From JAFALK01 sp042701975 (GTDB lineage: Bacteria > Pseudomonadota > Gammaproteobacteria > Burkholderiales > Burkholderiaceae_C): a stretch of 64,000 nt of DNA. Shown one piece after another: positions 8,503-16,803 of the stretch (positions are counted from its first letter, which is position 1; each line of letters opens with the position of its first letter). A program made the translations under genes and the position numbers. The notes beneath the pieces are model-generated. The model was not told the DNA's origin. It worked only from the letters and a program-made list of their open reading frames with translations, and did not search any database. The stretch is taken from assembly GCA_042701975.1 (NCBI GenBank), contig CP170561.1:248001-312000 (forward strand), given 5' to 3'.

Positions 8503-9461
8503 GCTTCGTTCCCCGCCAGGATGCTCATCACGGCCATGCGCACGGCGATGCCGAAGGTGACCTGCGGCAGGATCACGCTCTGCTTGCCGTCCACCACGTC
8601 GGAGGCGATTTCTACGCCGCGGTTGATCGGGCCCGGGTGCATCACGATGGCATCGGGCTTGGCGAGCTGCAGCTTCTCGGGCGTCAGGCCGAAGTGTTTG
8701 AAGTACTCGCCGGCCGAAGGCAGCATCGCCCCGCTCATGCGCTCGTTCTGCAAGCGCAGCATGATGATCACGTCCGCGCCCTTGATGCCTTCTTCCAGGC
8801 TGTGGCAGACGCGCACGCCCATGTCGCGCAGGTCACCGGGGACGAGCGTCTTGGGGCCCACCGCGCGGATCTCAGGCACGCCGAGGATGTTGAGTGCGTG
8901 GATGTCGCTGCGGGCCACGCGCGAATGCACGATGTCGCCCACGATGGCCACGGTGAGGTTGGTGAAGTCCTTCTTGTAGTGCCTGATCGTGTACATGTCG
9001 AGCAGGCCCTGCGTCGGGTGCGCGTGGCGGCCGTCGCCGGCGTTGACCACGTGGACGTGCGGCGCGCAGTGCTGGGCGATCAGGTAGGGTGCGCCGCTCT
9101 CGCTGTGGCGCACGACGAACATGTCGGCGTGCATCGCGCTCAGGTTCGCCACCGTGTCCAGCAGGGTCTCGCCCTTGGCGGTGGAGCTGCGGGCGATGTC
9201 GAGGTTGATCACGTCGGCCGACAGGCGCTTGGCCGCGATCTCGAAAGTCGTGCGGGTGCGGGTGCTGTTCTCGAAGAACAGGTTGAACACGCTCTTGCCG
9301 CGCAGCAGTGGCACCTTTTTCACGTCGCGGTCGTTGACCGAGAGGAAGGTGCCGGCGGTGTCGAGGATCTGGTGGATCACGGCCTTAGGCAAACCTTCGA
9401 CAGAGAGCAGGTGGACCAGCTCGCCGTTCTTGTTCAGTTGCGGATGTCGTTTGGATAGCAC
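8499..9461 (-). CDS. pyrB: Aspartate carbamoyltransferase, catalytic subunit
   Basis: Condenses carbamoyl phosphate and aspartate, the first committed step of pyrimidine synthesis. The 320 residues carry the carbamoyl-phosphate motif FFENSTRTRTTFE (STRTR at 66-70), HPTQGLLD, VAIVGDIVHSRVARS, and the C-terminal HPGPINRGVEI. Start is GTG at 9461, supported by a GGAGG ribosome site 7 bases upstream. Only one base separates it from the pyrR stop. No pyrI regulatory subunit is seen; the PyrC' partner follows instead. Confidence 0.97.
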   Translation of the reverse strand: MLSKRHPQLNKNGELVHLLSVEGLPKAVIHQILDTAGTFLSVNDRDVKKVPLLRGKSVFNLFFENSTRTRTTFEIAAKRLSADVINLDIARSSTAKGETLLDTVANLSAMHADMFVVRHSESGAPYLIAQHCAPHVHVVNAGDGRHAHPTQGLLDMYTIRHYKKDFTNLTVAIVGDIVHSRVARSDIHALNILGVPEIRAVGPKTLVPGDLRDMGVRVCHSLEEGIKGADVIIMLRLQNERMSGAMLPSAGEYFKHFGLTPEKLQLAKPDAIVMHPGPINRGVEIASDVVDGKQSVILPQVTFGIAVRMAVMSILAGNEA

Positions 9462-9462
9462 G

Positions 9463-9966
9463 TCAGTCCCTCCGCTGGACGTCGAAGTTGAAACGGCCGT
9501 CGGCTTCCAGCGCCAGGCGCAGCGACTGCTCGGGCGCGAGCGTCACGCGGGCGGCGGAGAAGCCGGGCTCGATGGGCAGCTGGCGGCCGCCGCGGTCCAC
9601 CAGCACGGCCAGGCGCACGCGCGCCGGGCGGCCGAAGTCGAACAGCTCGTTGATCACGGCACGCGTGGTGCGGCCGGTGAAGAGCACGTCGTCGATCAGC
9701 AGGATGTCGGCATCGTCGACGGCAAACGGCAGGCGCGTGTGGTCGGCACTGGCGCTCATGCCCTTGGAGCCGAAGTCGTCGCGGTGCAGGCTGCTGGAAA
9801 TGACGCCGCAATCGCCCTCACGCTGGAGGTCGCGCTGCAGCCGCTCGGCCAGCCAGGCGCCGCCCGACCAGATGCCGACCAGCACCGTGTTGGGTTCCAG
9901 CAGGCCGGCCACGCCGCACTGCAAGTCCTTGTAGAGCGCCTCGGCGTCGAGATGCAATGTGCTCAT
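9463..9966 (-). CDS. pyrR: PyrR bifunctional protein (pyrimidine regulator / uracil phosphoribosyltransferase)
   Basis: 167 residues of the type I phosphoribosyltransferase fold. The PRPP-binding loop reads ILLIDDVLFTGRTTRAVI; upstream VLVGIWSGGAWLAERL fits the flexible substrate region. In Gram-positives PyrR attenuates pyr operons; in proteobacteria it is often kept at the head of pyrB but RNA-binding has not been shown here and I see no obvious anti-terminator leader. The ATG at 9966 is chosen for its MSTLHLDAEALY start and 4-base overlap with the ruvX stop. Confidence 0.92.
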   Translation of the reverse strand: MSTLHLDAEALYKDLQCGVAGLLEPNTVLVGIWSGGAWLAERLQRDLQREGDCGVISSSLHRDDFGSKGMSASADHTRLPFAVDDADILLIDDVLFTGRTTRAVINELFDFGRPARVRLAVLVDRGGRQLPIEPGFSAARVTLAPEQSLRLALEADGRFNFDVQRRD

Positions 9967-10328
9967 GGATGTTCTCTGAAGAATTGTTCGAGGATCAGGG
10001 CGGCGGCGGTCGAATCGACATCGCTGGCGCCGAAGCTCTCGGCTTCCACGCTCGTGTAGCGCTCGTCGACCTCGTGGACCGGCAGGTGGAAGCGGCCCGA
10101 AAGCTGGCGGCCGAACTTGCGCGCGCGCTCGGTGATCTGGTGCGCCGCGCCATCGGGATGGAAAGGCACGCCGATGACCAGCGCCTCGGGCTGCCATTCC
10201 TGCACCAGCTTGCCGATGACGGCAAAGTCCGGCGGCACGCTCTTGAGCGGCTGGGCCGTGCCGGTGATGCGATTTCCAGTGGCAACGCCGACACGCTTGG
10301 CCCCGTAATCGAAGGCCATATAGCTCAT
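9963..10328 (-). CDS. ruvX: Putative Holliday junction resolvase RuvX/YqgF
   Basis: 121 residues, RNase H-like fold, involved in pre-16S rRNA 5' maturation and possibly in junction resolution. The catalytic Asp is in the N-terminal FDYGAKRVGVATG, a second acidic site in VHEVDERYTSVEA and a third in SDVDSTAAALILEQFF. YqgF is consistently adjacent to YqgE in proteobacteria, and the gene overlaps yqgE by 4 bases (ATGA) here. Confidence 0.94.
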   Translation of the reverse strand: MSYMAFDYGAKRVGVATGNRITGTAQPLKSVPPDFAVIGKLVQEWQPEALVIGVPFHPDGAAHQITERARKFGRQLSGRFHLPVHEVDERYTSVEAESFGASDVDSTAAALILEQFFREHP

Positions 10329-10912
10329 GCGTGCCCGGCGTCCATCGAAAGCATCCTTGGGTCGATCCCCAGCAGACCTAACGCCCTCTCATAGCGCAGC
10401 TCGATCGGCGTGTCGAAGATGATTTCCGGCGTGGCGTCCACGGTGAGCCAGCCGTTGCGGCCGATCTCTTCTTCCAGCTGGCCGGCGGCCCAGCCGCTGT
10501 AGCCGAGCGTGACGAGGAGCTTGCGCGGGCCGGCGCCGTTGGAGAGCGCCTCCAGCACGTCGCGGCTGGTGGTCATCTCCAGCCCGCCGGGGACGGCGAG
10601 CGTGGCGTTGTAGTGGCCGCCTTCGGCATCCAGCGGCTCGTGCAGCACGAAGCCGCGCTCGGTCTGCACGGGGCCGCCGTAGAACACGGGGCGGGCGGCC
10701 AGATCGTCGTGCGGGAGGCTCAGGTCGACCTTCTCGAAAAGGTTGCCCAGCGTCAGCGAGATGGGCTTGTTGATGACCAGGCCCAGGGCGCCGTTTTCGT
10801 TGTGCTCGCAGAGGTACACCACGGAGCCGGCGAACGCATCGTCCGTCATGCCTGGCATGGCGATCAGGAACTGGTTCGTGAGGTCGATTCGCTCTGCAGA
10901 CATGAACCCCAT
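10325..10912 (-). CDS. yqgE: YqgE/AlgH family protein (UPF0301)
   Basis: 195-residue protein of the conserved YqgE/AlgH fold, role unclear. Motifs: NQFLIAMPGM, SVVYLCEHNENGALGLVINKP, FYGGPVQTERGFVLHE, LGYSGWAAGQLEEEI, W-L-T-VD. Two in-frame ATGs lie 9 bases apart (10912 and 10903); neither has a clear ribosome site, and the shorter form would be 192 residues. First gene of the ruvX-pyrR-pyrB run, 65 bases after chpA. Confidence 0.94.
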   Translation of the reverse strand: MGFMSAERIDLTNQFLIAMPGMTDDAFAGSVVYLCEHNENGALGLVINKPISLTLGNLFEKVDLSLPHDDLAARPVFYGGPVQTERGFVLHEPLDAEGGHYNATLAVPGGLEMTTSRDVLEALSNGAGPRKLLVTLGYSGWAAGQLEEEIGRNGWLTVDATPEIIFDTPIELRYERALGLLGIDPRMLSMDAGHA

Positions 10913-10977
10913 TCTAGCCGCCGCGTCAGGGTCAGCCTGTCGGCCGACCCCGGGCGGGGCGAGGGTTCAGGCGGACC

Positions 10978-13900
10978 TCAAGCTGCTTGATGGGCGCCGG
11001 TGTAACGCGCGATCAGCCCCAGCAGCTGCTCTTCGTCGTAGGGCTTGCCGAGGTAGTGGTCCACGCCGAGCTGGCCGGCGTAGTCGCGGTGCTTCTGGGC
11101 GATGCGCGAGGTGATCATGATGACCGGCAGCGGGGCCAGGCGCGAGTCGGCCCGCATGTTGCGCACCAGGTCGAAGCCGTCCATGCGCGGCATCTCGATG
11201 TCCGACAGCACCAAGGCCGGCAGCTCGTCGGCGGCCAGCTTCTCCATGGCGTCCAGGCCGTCCTTGGCCAGCAGCACGCGGTAGCCCTCGCGCTCCAGCA
11301 GGCGCTGGGTGGCGCGGCGCACCGTGAGCGAGTCGTCCACCACCAGCACCAGCGGCGCCTCCGGCGGCTCGACCGCTTCGGGCGCTGCCAACGCATCGCC
11401 GGGAACGTCGCCTTGCGCGCGGGCCAGGGCCGCCACGCCGTACCAGTCGGCCAGGGCCACCGGGTTGTAGATCAGGGCCACATCGCCCGAGGCCAGCAGG
11501 CTGATGCCCGCCAGGCCCGGCACCTTGTTCAGCTGCGGGCCGAGGTTCTTGACCACCACTTCCTGGTTGCCGATCACTTCGTCCACCACCAGCGCCAGAC
11601 GGTGCTGGCTGCTGCGCACCAGCACCAGCGGCTGGGTCTTGCCGTGGTGGGCGTGCACGTGCTCGGACTGGCCCAGCAGGTGCGCCAGGCTGTAGAGCGG
11701 CTGCCTGTGGCCGCCCAGCTCGATCTCACCGGCGGCACGCGCCGCTTCGTACTGCTCCATCGGCAGGCGCAGCACCGAGTCCATCAGCGCGGCCGGCACG
11801 GCCACCACCTGCTCGCCCACGCGCAGCAGCACGATGCGGGTCAGCGCGGTGGTCAGCGGCAGGCGCAGCAGGAACGAAGCGCCCTGGCCCATCGTCGAGC
11901 GGGTCTCGATGGAGCCGCCCAGGGTGTTGACCTCGGCACGCACCACGTCCATGCCCACGCCGCGACCCGAGAGCTCCGTCACCTGCGTGGCCGTGGAGAA
12001 ACCCGGCGCGAAGATCAGGTTCATCAGCGCGGCAGCATCCGGCGATTCGCCGTCCTTGATCAGGCCCTTTTCCTTGCCGCGTGCGCGGATGCGGTCGAGG
12101 TTCAGGCCCGCGCCGTCGTCGGCGAAGTCCAGCAGGATCTCGTTGCCGGCCTGGCTGACGGTCAGCTTGAGCGTGCCGACAGGATCCTTGCCCGCCTTCT
12201 CGCGCAGGTCAGGCGGTTCAATGCCGTGGCTGACGCTGTTGCGCAGCAGGTGCTCGAAGGCGCCGGCCATGCGCTCCAGCACCGAGCGGTCCAGCTCGGT
12301 GTTGGCGCCCACGACCTCCAGCCGTGCCTGGCGGCCGGCCTCGCGGGCGGCCTGGCGCACCACGCGGTGCATGCGCTCGGACAGCGAGTCGAACTCCACC
12401 ATCCGCGTGCGCAGCAGGTCATCCTGCAGCTCGCGCGTCAGGCGCGATTGCGCGGCCAGTTCGTCTTCACCCAGCTGCACATTGCGCTGCAGGCTGCGCT
12501 GCACCGTGGCCACGTCGCCGACCGATTCGGCCAGCATGCGGGTCAGCTCGGTGAAGCGGGTGTAGCGGTCGAATTCCAGCGGGTCAAAGTCCTGGGCATG
12601 GGCCACAGCTTCCTGCTGCTTGCCCATCTGCGCCTCGGCCTGCAGCTCCAGCTCGCGCAGCTGGCCGCGGATGCGGTCCAGGTTGTCGTCGAGGTCGAGC
12701 AGCGCCGACTTCATCTGCGCCAGCTCGGACTCCATGCGCGAGCGGCGGATCGCCACTTCGCCGGCCTGGGCTGCCATGCGCTCCAGCAGGCTGGCGCGCA
12801 CGCGCAGCAGGGCCTGCAGGCCCACGGCGCCAGCGTCGGGGGCGTTGTCCTCGGGCTGGGTCTCGATGAAGCGCGCCCAGTCGATCTTGGCGGCGGACTG
12901 CGCGGGGGCGTCAGCCACCGGCTCGGCCGCCACGATTGCTTCGGCCGCTTCCACCACTTCGGGCGCCGGCATCGCTTCGAGTTCGGCCTCGGCCAGCGGC
13001 TCCAGCAGCGGCTCGACGGATTCGGGCAGCGGTTCGGGAACGACCGCGGCGACCGGTTCGGCGACCGCTTCAGCAAGGAGTTCGACAACCGGCGCAGGCA
13101 CGACGGGCTCGGCCGCCACCGGCGCGTGCACGCGCTCGCACAGCGCCTCGAAGCCGGCCTGCAGGCCGTCCGCGAGATCCTGCAGGTGCATCAGCTGCAC
13201 GGCGTGCGGAGGCGTGTCGCCGCGCAGCAGGTGCTCGACGTCGGTTTCCATGTCGTGCGCCTGCTCGCCCAGGCGCATGGCACCGGCCAGGCGGGCACCG
13301 CCCTTGAAGGTGTGCAGCACACGCATGCAGCCGCCGCCGCCGTCGCCGGTCGGCCGGGCCAGCCATTCGCGCAGGCTCGCGTGCAGTTCATTGAGCAGGT
13401 CGTGCGCCTCTTCCTCGAAGAAGCCAAACAGCTCGGGCTCGATGTGGTCGGGCAGGCCGGGCTCGGGTTCGTCGGCGTCGGCGCTCGGCACGTCTTCAGC
13501 CATCACCGGCAAGGCGTCCAGTTCGGCAGAGACGGAAACGGGCTCTTCGATCTCAGGCTCGTAGGCGTTCAGGCGTTCGACCAGGTCGGCATCGGCTTCC
13601 TTGAGGAAACCGGCGGCGAACTGGTGCAGCAGCGCGCGGATGCCTTCGCCGGCCTGCACGAAGTCCTCCACATGGTTGTGCGCGATACGCGTGGCGCGGC
13701 CGGCACGCTCCAGCGCGTGCTCCAGCGCGCGCGCCAGCGTGGAGAGATCCTCGTAGCCCACGGTGGCGGCATTGCCTGCCAGTGCGTGGGCCTGGCTCTC
13801 GGCCTGGTGCGGCACGGCGGCGCCGGGCTGCAACGCCCACTCGGACAGGCTGGTGGCCAGACGGCGCGAGAGCTCGTCCGCTTCGTTCAGGAAGATGTTG

Positions 13901-16800
13901 AAGAGCTGGATGCCAATGCGCAGGTCGCCGATGACCTTGACTTCGTCCTCGGCCGGCTCTTCCGACGCTTCCGCGTGCGCCTCGGGTTCGGCGGCCGCTT
14001 CGGATTCGAAAGGCTCGGACTTGGTGACGATCAGGCGCAGGCCGTTGAACTCGTCCATCGACATCGCTTCGACGGCGGGCTCCGTCGGCGCGGGCTCATC
14101 GCCCAGGTCGAGGTTCAGGCGGAACTCGGGCACGTCAGCGACAGGCTCGACAGGCATCGCGTCCAGCGCGCCTTCCATGAGCGTCGGCGCGAACTCGGCA
14201 GCCATCTCGGTGGCGCCGAAGGTCGTGGCCGGCGCGTCCGGCACTTGCGGAGCCGCGGGCGGCATCTCCAGCACCAGCGTCGGTTCCTCGAAAGGCACCG
14301 GCTCGGGTACGACTTCGGGCGGCATCTCGATGAGCGTGGGCTCGTCGATGTACTCGGCCACCACCGGCATCTCGATGACTTCGGGCGCGGCCGGGATTTC
14401 CAGCACTTCGACCACTTCGGGCACCGCGACTTCGGCAGCGGCGGCAGCGGCGGGAGCCACGGGCTTGAGCACGCCATGCAGGCGCAGCGAATCGGCAGCC
14501 TCGCGCAGCGGCTCGGGGCCGAATTCGCCTTCGGCGCGGCCGGCGATCTGGTCGGCCCAGTGGGCGAGGTACTCGATGGCTTCGCCGCTGAAGCTCAGCA
14601 GGTCCGGATCGGCAACCGGATCGGAGGCGCCCAATCGGGCGTTGAACAGTTGTTCGCAGGCCCAGGCGCCCTCGCCGTAGGCGTCGAGGCCCACCATGCG
14701 CGAGCTGCCCTTGAGCGTGTGGAAGGCGCGGCGCAGCGTGGTCAGCTGCTCGTGGTCGGCGGGCGCGGTCTGCAGCGCCGCGATGGCGCCGCGTGCGGTC
14801 TCCACGACCTCGCCGGCTTCCTCGAGGAAGATCTCGAGCATCTCGGGATCGCCGGCAGCGCTGGACACCGGCGCCGGGGCTGCAAAGGGAGCAGCGATAG
14901 GTGCAGGGATAGGTGCAGCAACCGGCGCAAAGTCCGGCAGCTCGGGCAGATCCAGGGCGAGGGGCTGTGCGACGGGCGCGGGCGCCAGATCGGCCACCGG
15001 CTCCAGGCTCGGCAGCGTGAGGGTCGGCGCCGCATCGGCGTGGCGACCCATCACAGGCTCCAGGCGGCCGCTCGCGTCGTCGAAGGCGAACATGCGCTTG
15101 GCCAGGGCCGGTTGCACGCTCAGCATGTTGATCATGAAGCCGAGCGCGCCCAGGTTGTTGGCCAGGCGGTCGAAGATCTCGCGCGGGCCGGGCAGGCTGG
15201 GGTCGACCTCGGTGTTGGCGAGGTCGTCGAACTCGTCGCGCATGCGCAGGCAGGCCTGCGCCGCGTGCGTGAGGCCCAGCACCGACAGCACGCCGCGCAT
15301 GGCCTGCAACAAGTTGGGCACGGGGATCAGCAGTTCGCGCTGCGTGGTGTCGCGGAAGTAGGCATCGGCCTGCTTCTCGACTTCGGACAGGCTGGCGCGC
15401 AACTCGTGCACGACGCTGCCCAGGGTCTGGCGGTCGGAGACGCGGCGGTAGAGGTCCTCCATCCACGTTTCGAGCGGCTCGGGCGGCTCGCCGTGCGAGA
15501 CGGCATCCACGCGCGCGGCCATGCGCTTGACGCGCTCGGCCTGCTCGGGCTGGTCGAAGGCGGCATCGTCGAGCGCCGCTTCCACGTAAAGGATGCTGGT
15601 GGCCACTTCCATGGCGAGCGGCGCTTGCGGCGGCTTGCCTGAGCGCAGCGTGGCAACGATGGCGCGCTGCAGCGTCTCGCCCAGCACTTCGCCGCTGGGG
15701 AAGAGGCGCGTGAGCGATTCGCCCAGGCCGGCAAACTGTTCGTCCAGGCCCGCCAGGCGATGCTGGTCGCCTTCGGCCACGCTGGACCAGCTGTCCTTGA
15801 CGATGCCCACGCGGCGGCGCGCCTGCGCCACCCAGTTCGGGTCGATGCTGCCGAGCGTGCGGTCTTCGTAGTCGCCGCGGTCTTCTTCAGCTAACGCGTA
15901 AGCCGAGCGGACAACGGCCAGGCGCGGCGCGTTGCCAAGTTGCGCCTGCGCGCAGAAGAACAGCAGGTCTTGCGCCAGCCGATCGCCGGCCGCGCCAAGG
16001 CCGGCGTCGCCCTTGGCCACCGAGCGCAGCGCGGAGAGCAGGCGCGAGCCGAGACGCTTCACATAGGCGTCGGCGTTCAGCAGGCCGCGGGCTTCCGCTT
16101 CGAAGACGGCGGCGGCCAGCTGCCACAGCGTGCGCGAATGGGGTTGGCCGTCGAGGCCTGCGGCCAGGCCGGCACACAGATTGGACAGCTCCTGCGCGTG
16201 CTCCCTGGAGCCGGCGCGCATGTGCTTGAGCAAGGTGGCTTCGAAGACCGGACGCAGTGTCGCGGCGTCTTGCGCCTGGGCGCTGGCATCGGCCGGCAGC
16301 ACCTGCCATTGCCAGTCACGGCGCCAGAGGTCGGCCGGGTGGATGCGCTCGGCACCGTTGAAGGTCTGCAGCTCGCGGTAGGCGTTGAACAGCGCCAGCG
16401 GCGAGCTCTGGTTGCCGGCCAGCAGGCGGGTGATGTAGGAAAGCAGCGCGAAGTCCGCGCGCTCGACCAGCTCGACCGCCTGCGGGTCCACGCTCATCGG
16501 ATGGGCGGCGAGTTCGGCCACCGTGGCCTCGGCCGCTCGCAGCACCGTGGTGCCGGCCGGCAGGCCGACCAACGCGAGCACGCCAGACACCTGGTGCAGT
16601 TGCGCCGCGGCGGCCCCGAGCGGGTTGCCCGCGGTGAGGTCAGCGGTCAGGCCGGAGACGCGGGTGTCGCTGTCCCGCAGGTGGCGACGCAAAGTCTTGT
16701 GCACCGCCTCAATGGAGCGGCGCACCTCTTCCTGAACCCAGGCCAGCGGACTCAGGTCCGCGGGGAATTCAGATTCGCGCGGCAGGTCCTGGTTGTCCAT
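10978..16800 (-). CDS. chpA: ChpA/PilL hybrid chemosensory histidine kinase
   Basis: Giant CheA-type kinase (1,940 residues) of the twitching-motility chemosensory system. The N-terminal half has several Hpt-like modules, of which those with an intact histidine read FHTLKGSS (about 697), QAHALAGN (about 1006) and LHTFKGGA (about 1165); others near the N-terminus look degenerate. They are linked by long Ala/Pro and acidic linkers containing the repeated theme EPTLxEMPP. Then follow the dimer and HATPase core (N box LLRNSVSHGIE about 1520, G box GRGVGMDVV about 1615), a CheW-like domain, and a C-terminal receiver with SDIEMPRMDG. The Ala/Pro linkers may be genome-variable. Confidence 0.96.
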   Translation of the reverse strand: MDNQDLPRESEFPADLSPLAWVQEEVRRSIEAVHKTLRRHLRDSDTRVSGLTADLTAGNPLGAAAAQLHQVSGVLALVGLPAGTTVLRAAEATVAELAAHPMSVDPQAVELVERADFALLSYITRLLAGNQSSPLALFNAYRELQTFNGAERIHPADLWRRDWQWQVLPADASAQAQDAATLRPVFEATLLKHMRAGSREHAQELSNLCAGLAAGLDGQPHSRTLWQLAAAVFEAEARGLLNADAYVKRLGSRLLSALRSVAKGDAGLGAAGDRLAQDLLFFCAQAQLGNAPRLAVVRSAYALAEEDRGDYEDRTLGSIDPNWVAQARRRVGIVKDSWSSVAEGDQHRLAGLDEQFAGLGESLTRLFPSGEVLGETLQRAIVATLRSGKPPQAPLAMEVATSILYVEAALDDAAFDQPEQAERVKRMAARVDAVSHGEPPEPLETWMEDLYRRVSDRQTLGSVVHELRASLSEVEKQADAYFRDTTQRELLIPVPNLLQAMRGVLSVLGLTHAAQACLRMRDEFDDLANTEVDPSLPGPREIFDRLANNLGALGFMINMLSVQPALAKRMFAFDDASGRLEPVMGRHADAAPTLTLPSLEPVADLAPAPVAQPLALDLPELPDFAPVAAPIPAPIAAPFAAPAPVSSAAGDPEMLEIFLEEAGEVVETARGAIAALQTAPADHEQLTTLRRAFHTLKGSSRMVGLDAYGEGAWACEQLFNARLGASDPVADPDLLSFSGEAIEYLAHWADQIAGRAEGEFGPEPLREAADSLRLHGVLKPVAPAAAAAAEVAVPEVVEVLEIPAAPEVIEMPVVAEYIDEPTLIEMPPEVVPEPVPFEEPTLVLEMPPAAPQVPDAPATTFGATEMAAEFAPTLMEGALDAMPVEPVADVPEFRLNLDLGDEPAPTEPAVEAMSMDEFNGLRLIVTKSEPFESEAAAEPEAHAEASEEPAEDEVKVIGDLRIGIQLFNIFLNEADELSRRLATSLSEWALQPGAAVPHQAESQAHALAGNAATVGYEDLSTLARALEHALERAGRATRIAHNHVEDFVQAGEGIRALLHQFAAGFLKEADADLVERLNAYEPEIEEPVSVSAELDALPVMAEDVPSADADEPEPGLPDHIEPELFGFFEEEAHDLLNELHASLREWLARPTGDGGGGCMRVLHTFKGGARLAGAMRLGEQAHDMETDVEHLLRGDTPPHAVQLMHLQDLADGLQAGFEALCERVHAPVAAEPVVPAPVVELLAEAVAEPVAAVVPEPLPESVEPLLEPLAEAELEAMPAPEVVEAAEAIVAAEPVADAPAQSAAKIDWARFIETQPEDNAPDAGAVGLQALLRVRASLLERMAAQAGEVAIRRSRMESELAQMKSALLDLDDNLDRIRGQLRELELQAEAQMGKQQEAVAHAQDFDPLEFDRYTRFTELTRMLAESVGDVATVQRSLQRNVQLGEDELAAQSRLTRELQDDLLRTRMVEFDSLSERMHRVVRQAAREAGRQARLEVVGANTELDRSVLERMAGAFEHLLRNSVSHGIEPPDLREKAGKDPVGTLKLTVSQAGNEILLDFADDGAGLNLDRIRARGKEKGLIKDGESPDAAALMNLIFAPGFSTATQVTELSGRGVGMDVVRAEVNTLGGSIETRSTMGQGASFLLRLPLTTALTRIVLLRVGEQVVAVPAALMDSVLRLPMEQYEAARAAGEIELGGHRQPLYSLAHLLGQSEHVHAHHGKTQPLVLVRSSQHRLALVVDEVIGNQEVVVKNLGPQLNKVPGLAGISLLASGDVALIYNPVALADWYGVAALARAQGDVPGDALAAPEAVEPPEAPLVLVVDDSLTVRRATQRLLEREGYRVLLAKDGLDAMEKLAADELPALVLSDIEMPRMDGFDLVRNMRADSRLAPLPVIMITSRIAQKHRDYAGQLGVDHYLGKPYDEEQLLGLIARYTGAHQAA

Positions 16801-16803
16801 ATG

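Noticed and set aside
10987..15642. Long open frame (1,551 codons) on the plus strand opposite chpA
   Set aside because: High-GC codon bias of chpA opens antisense frames; the translation is His/Gly/Arg/Gln-rich with no domain, and the minus-strand gene is clearly real.
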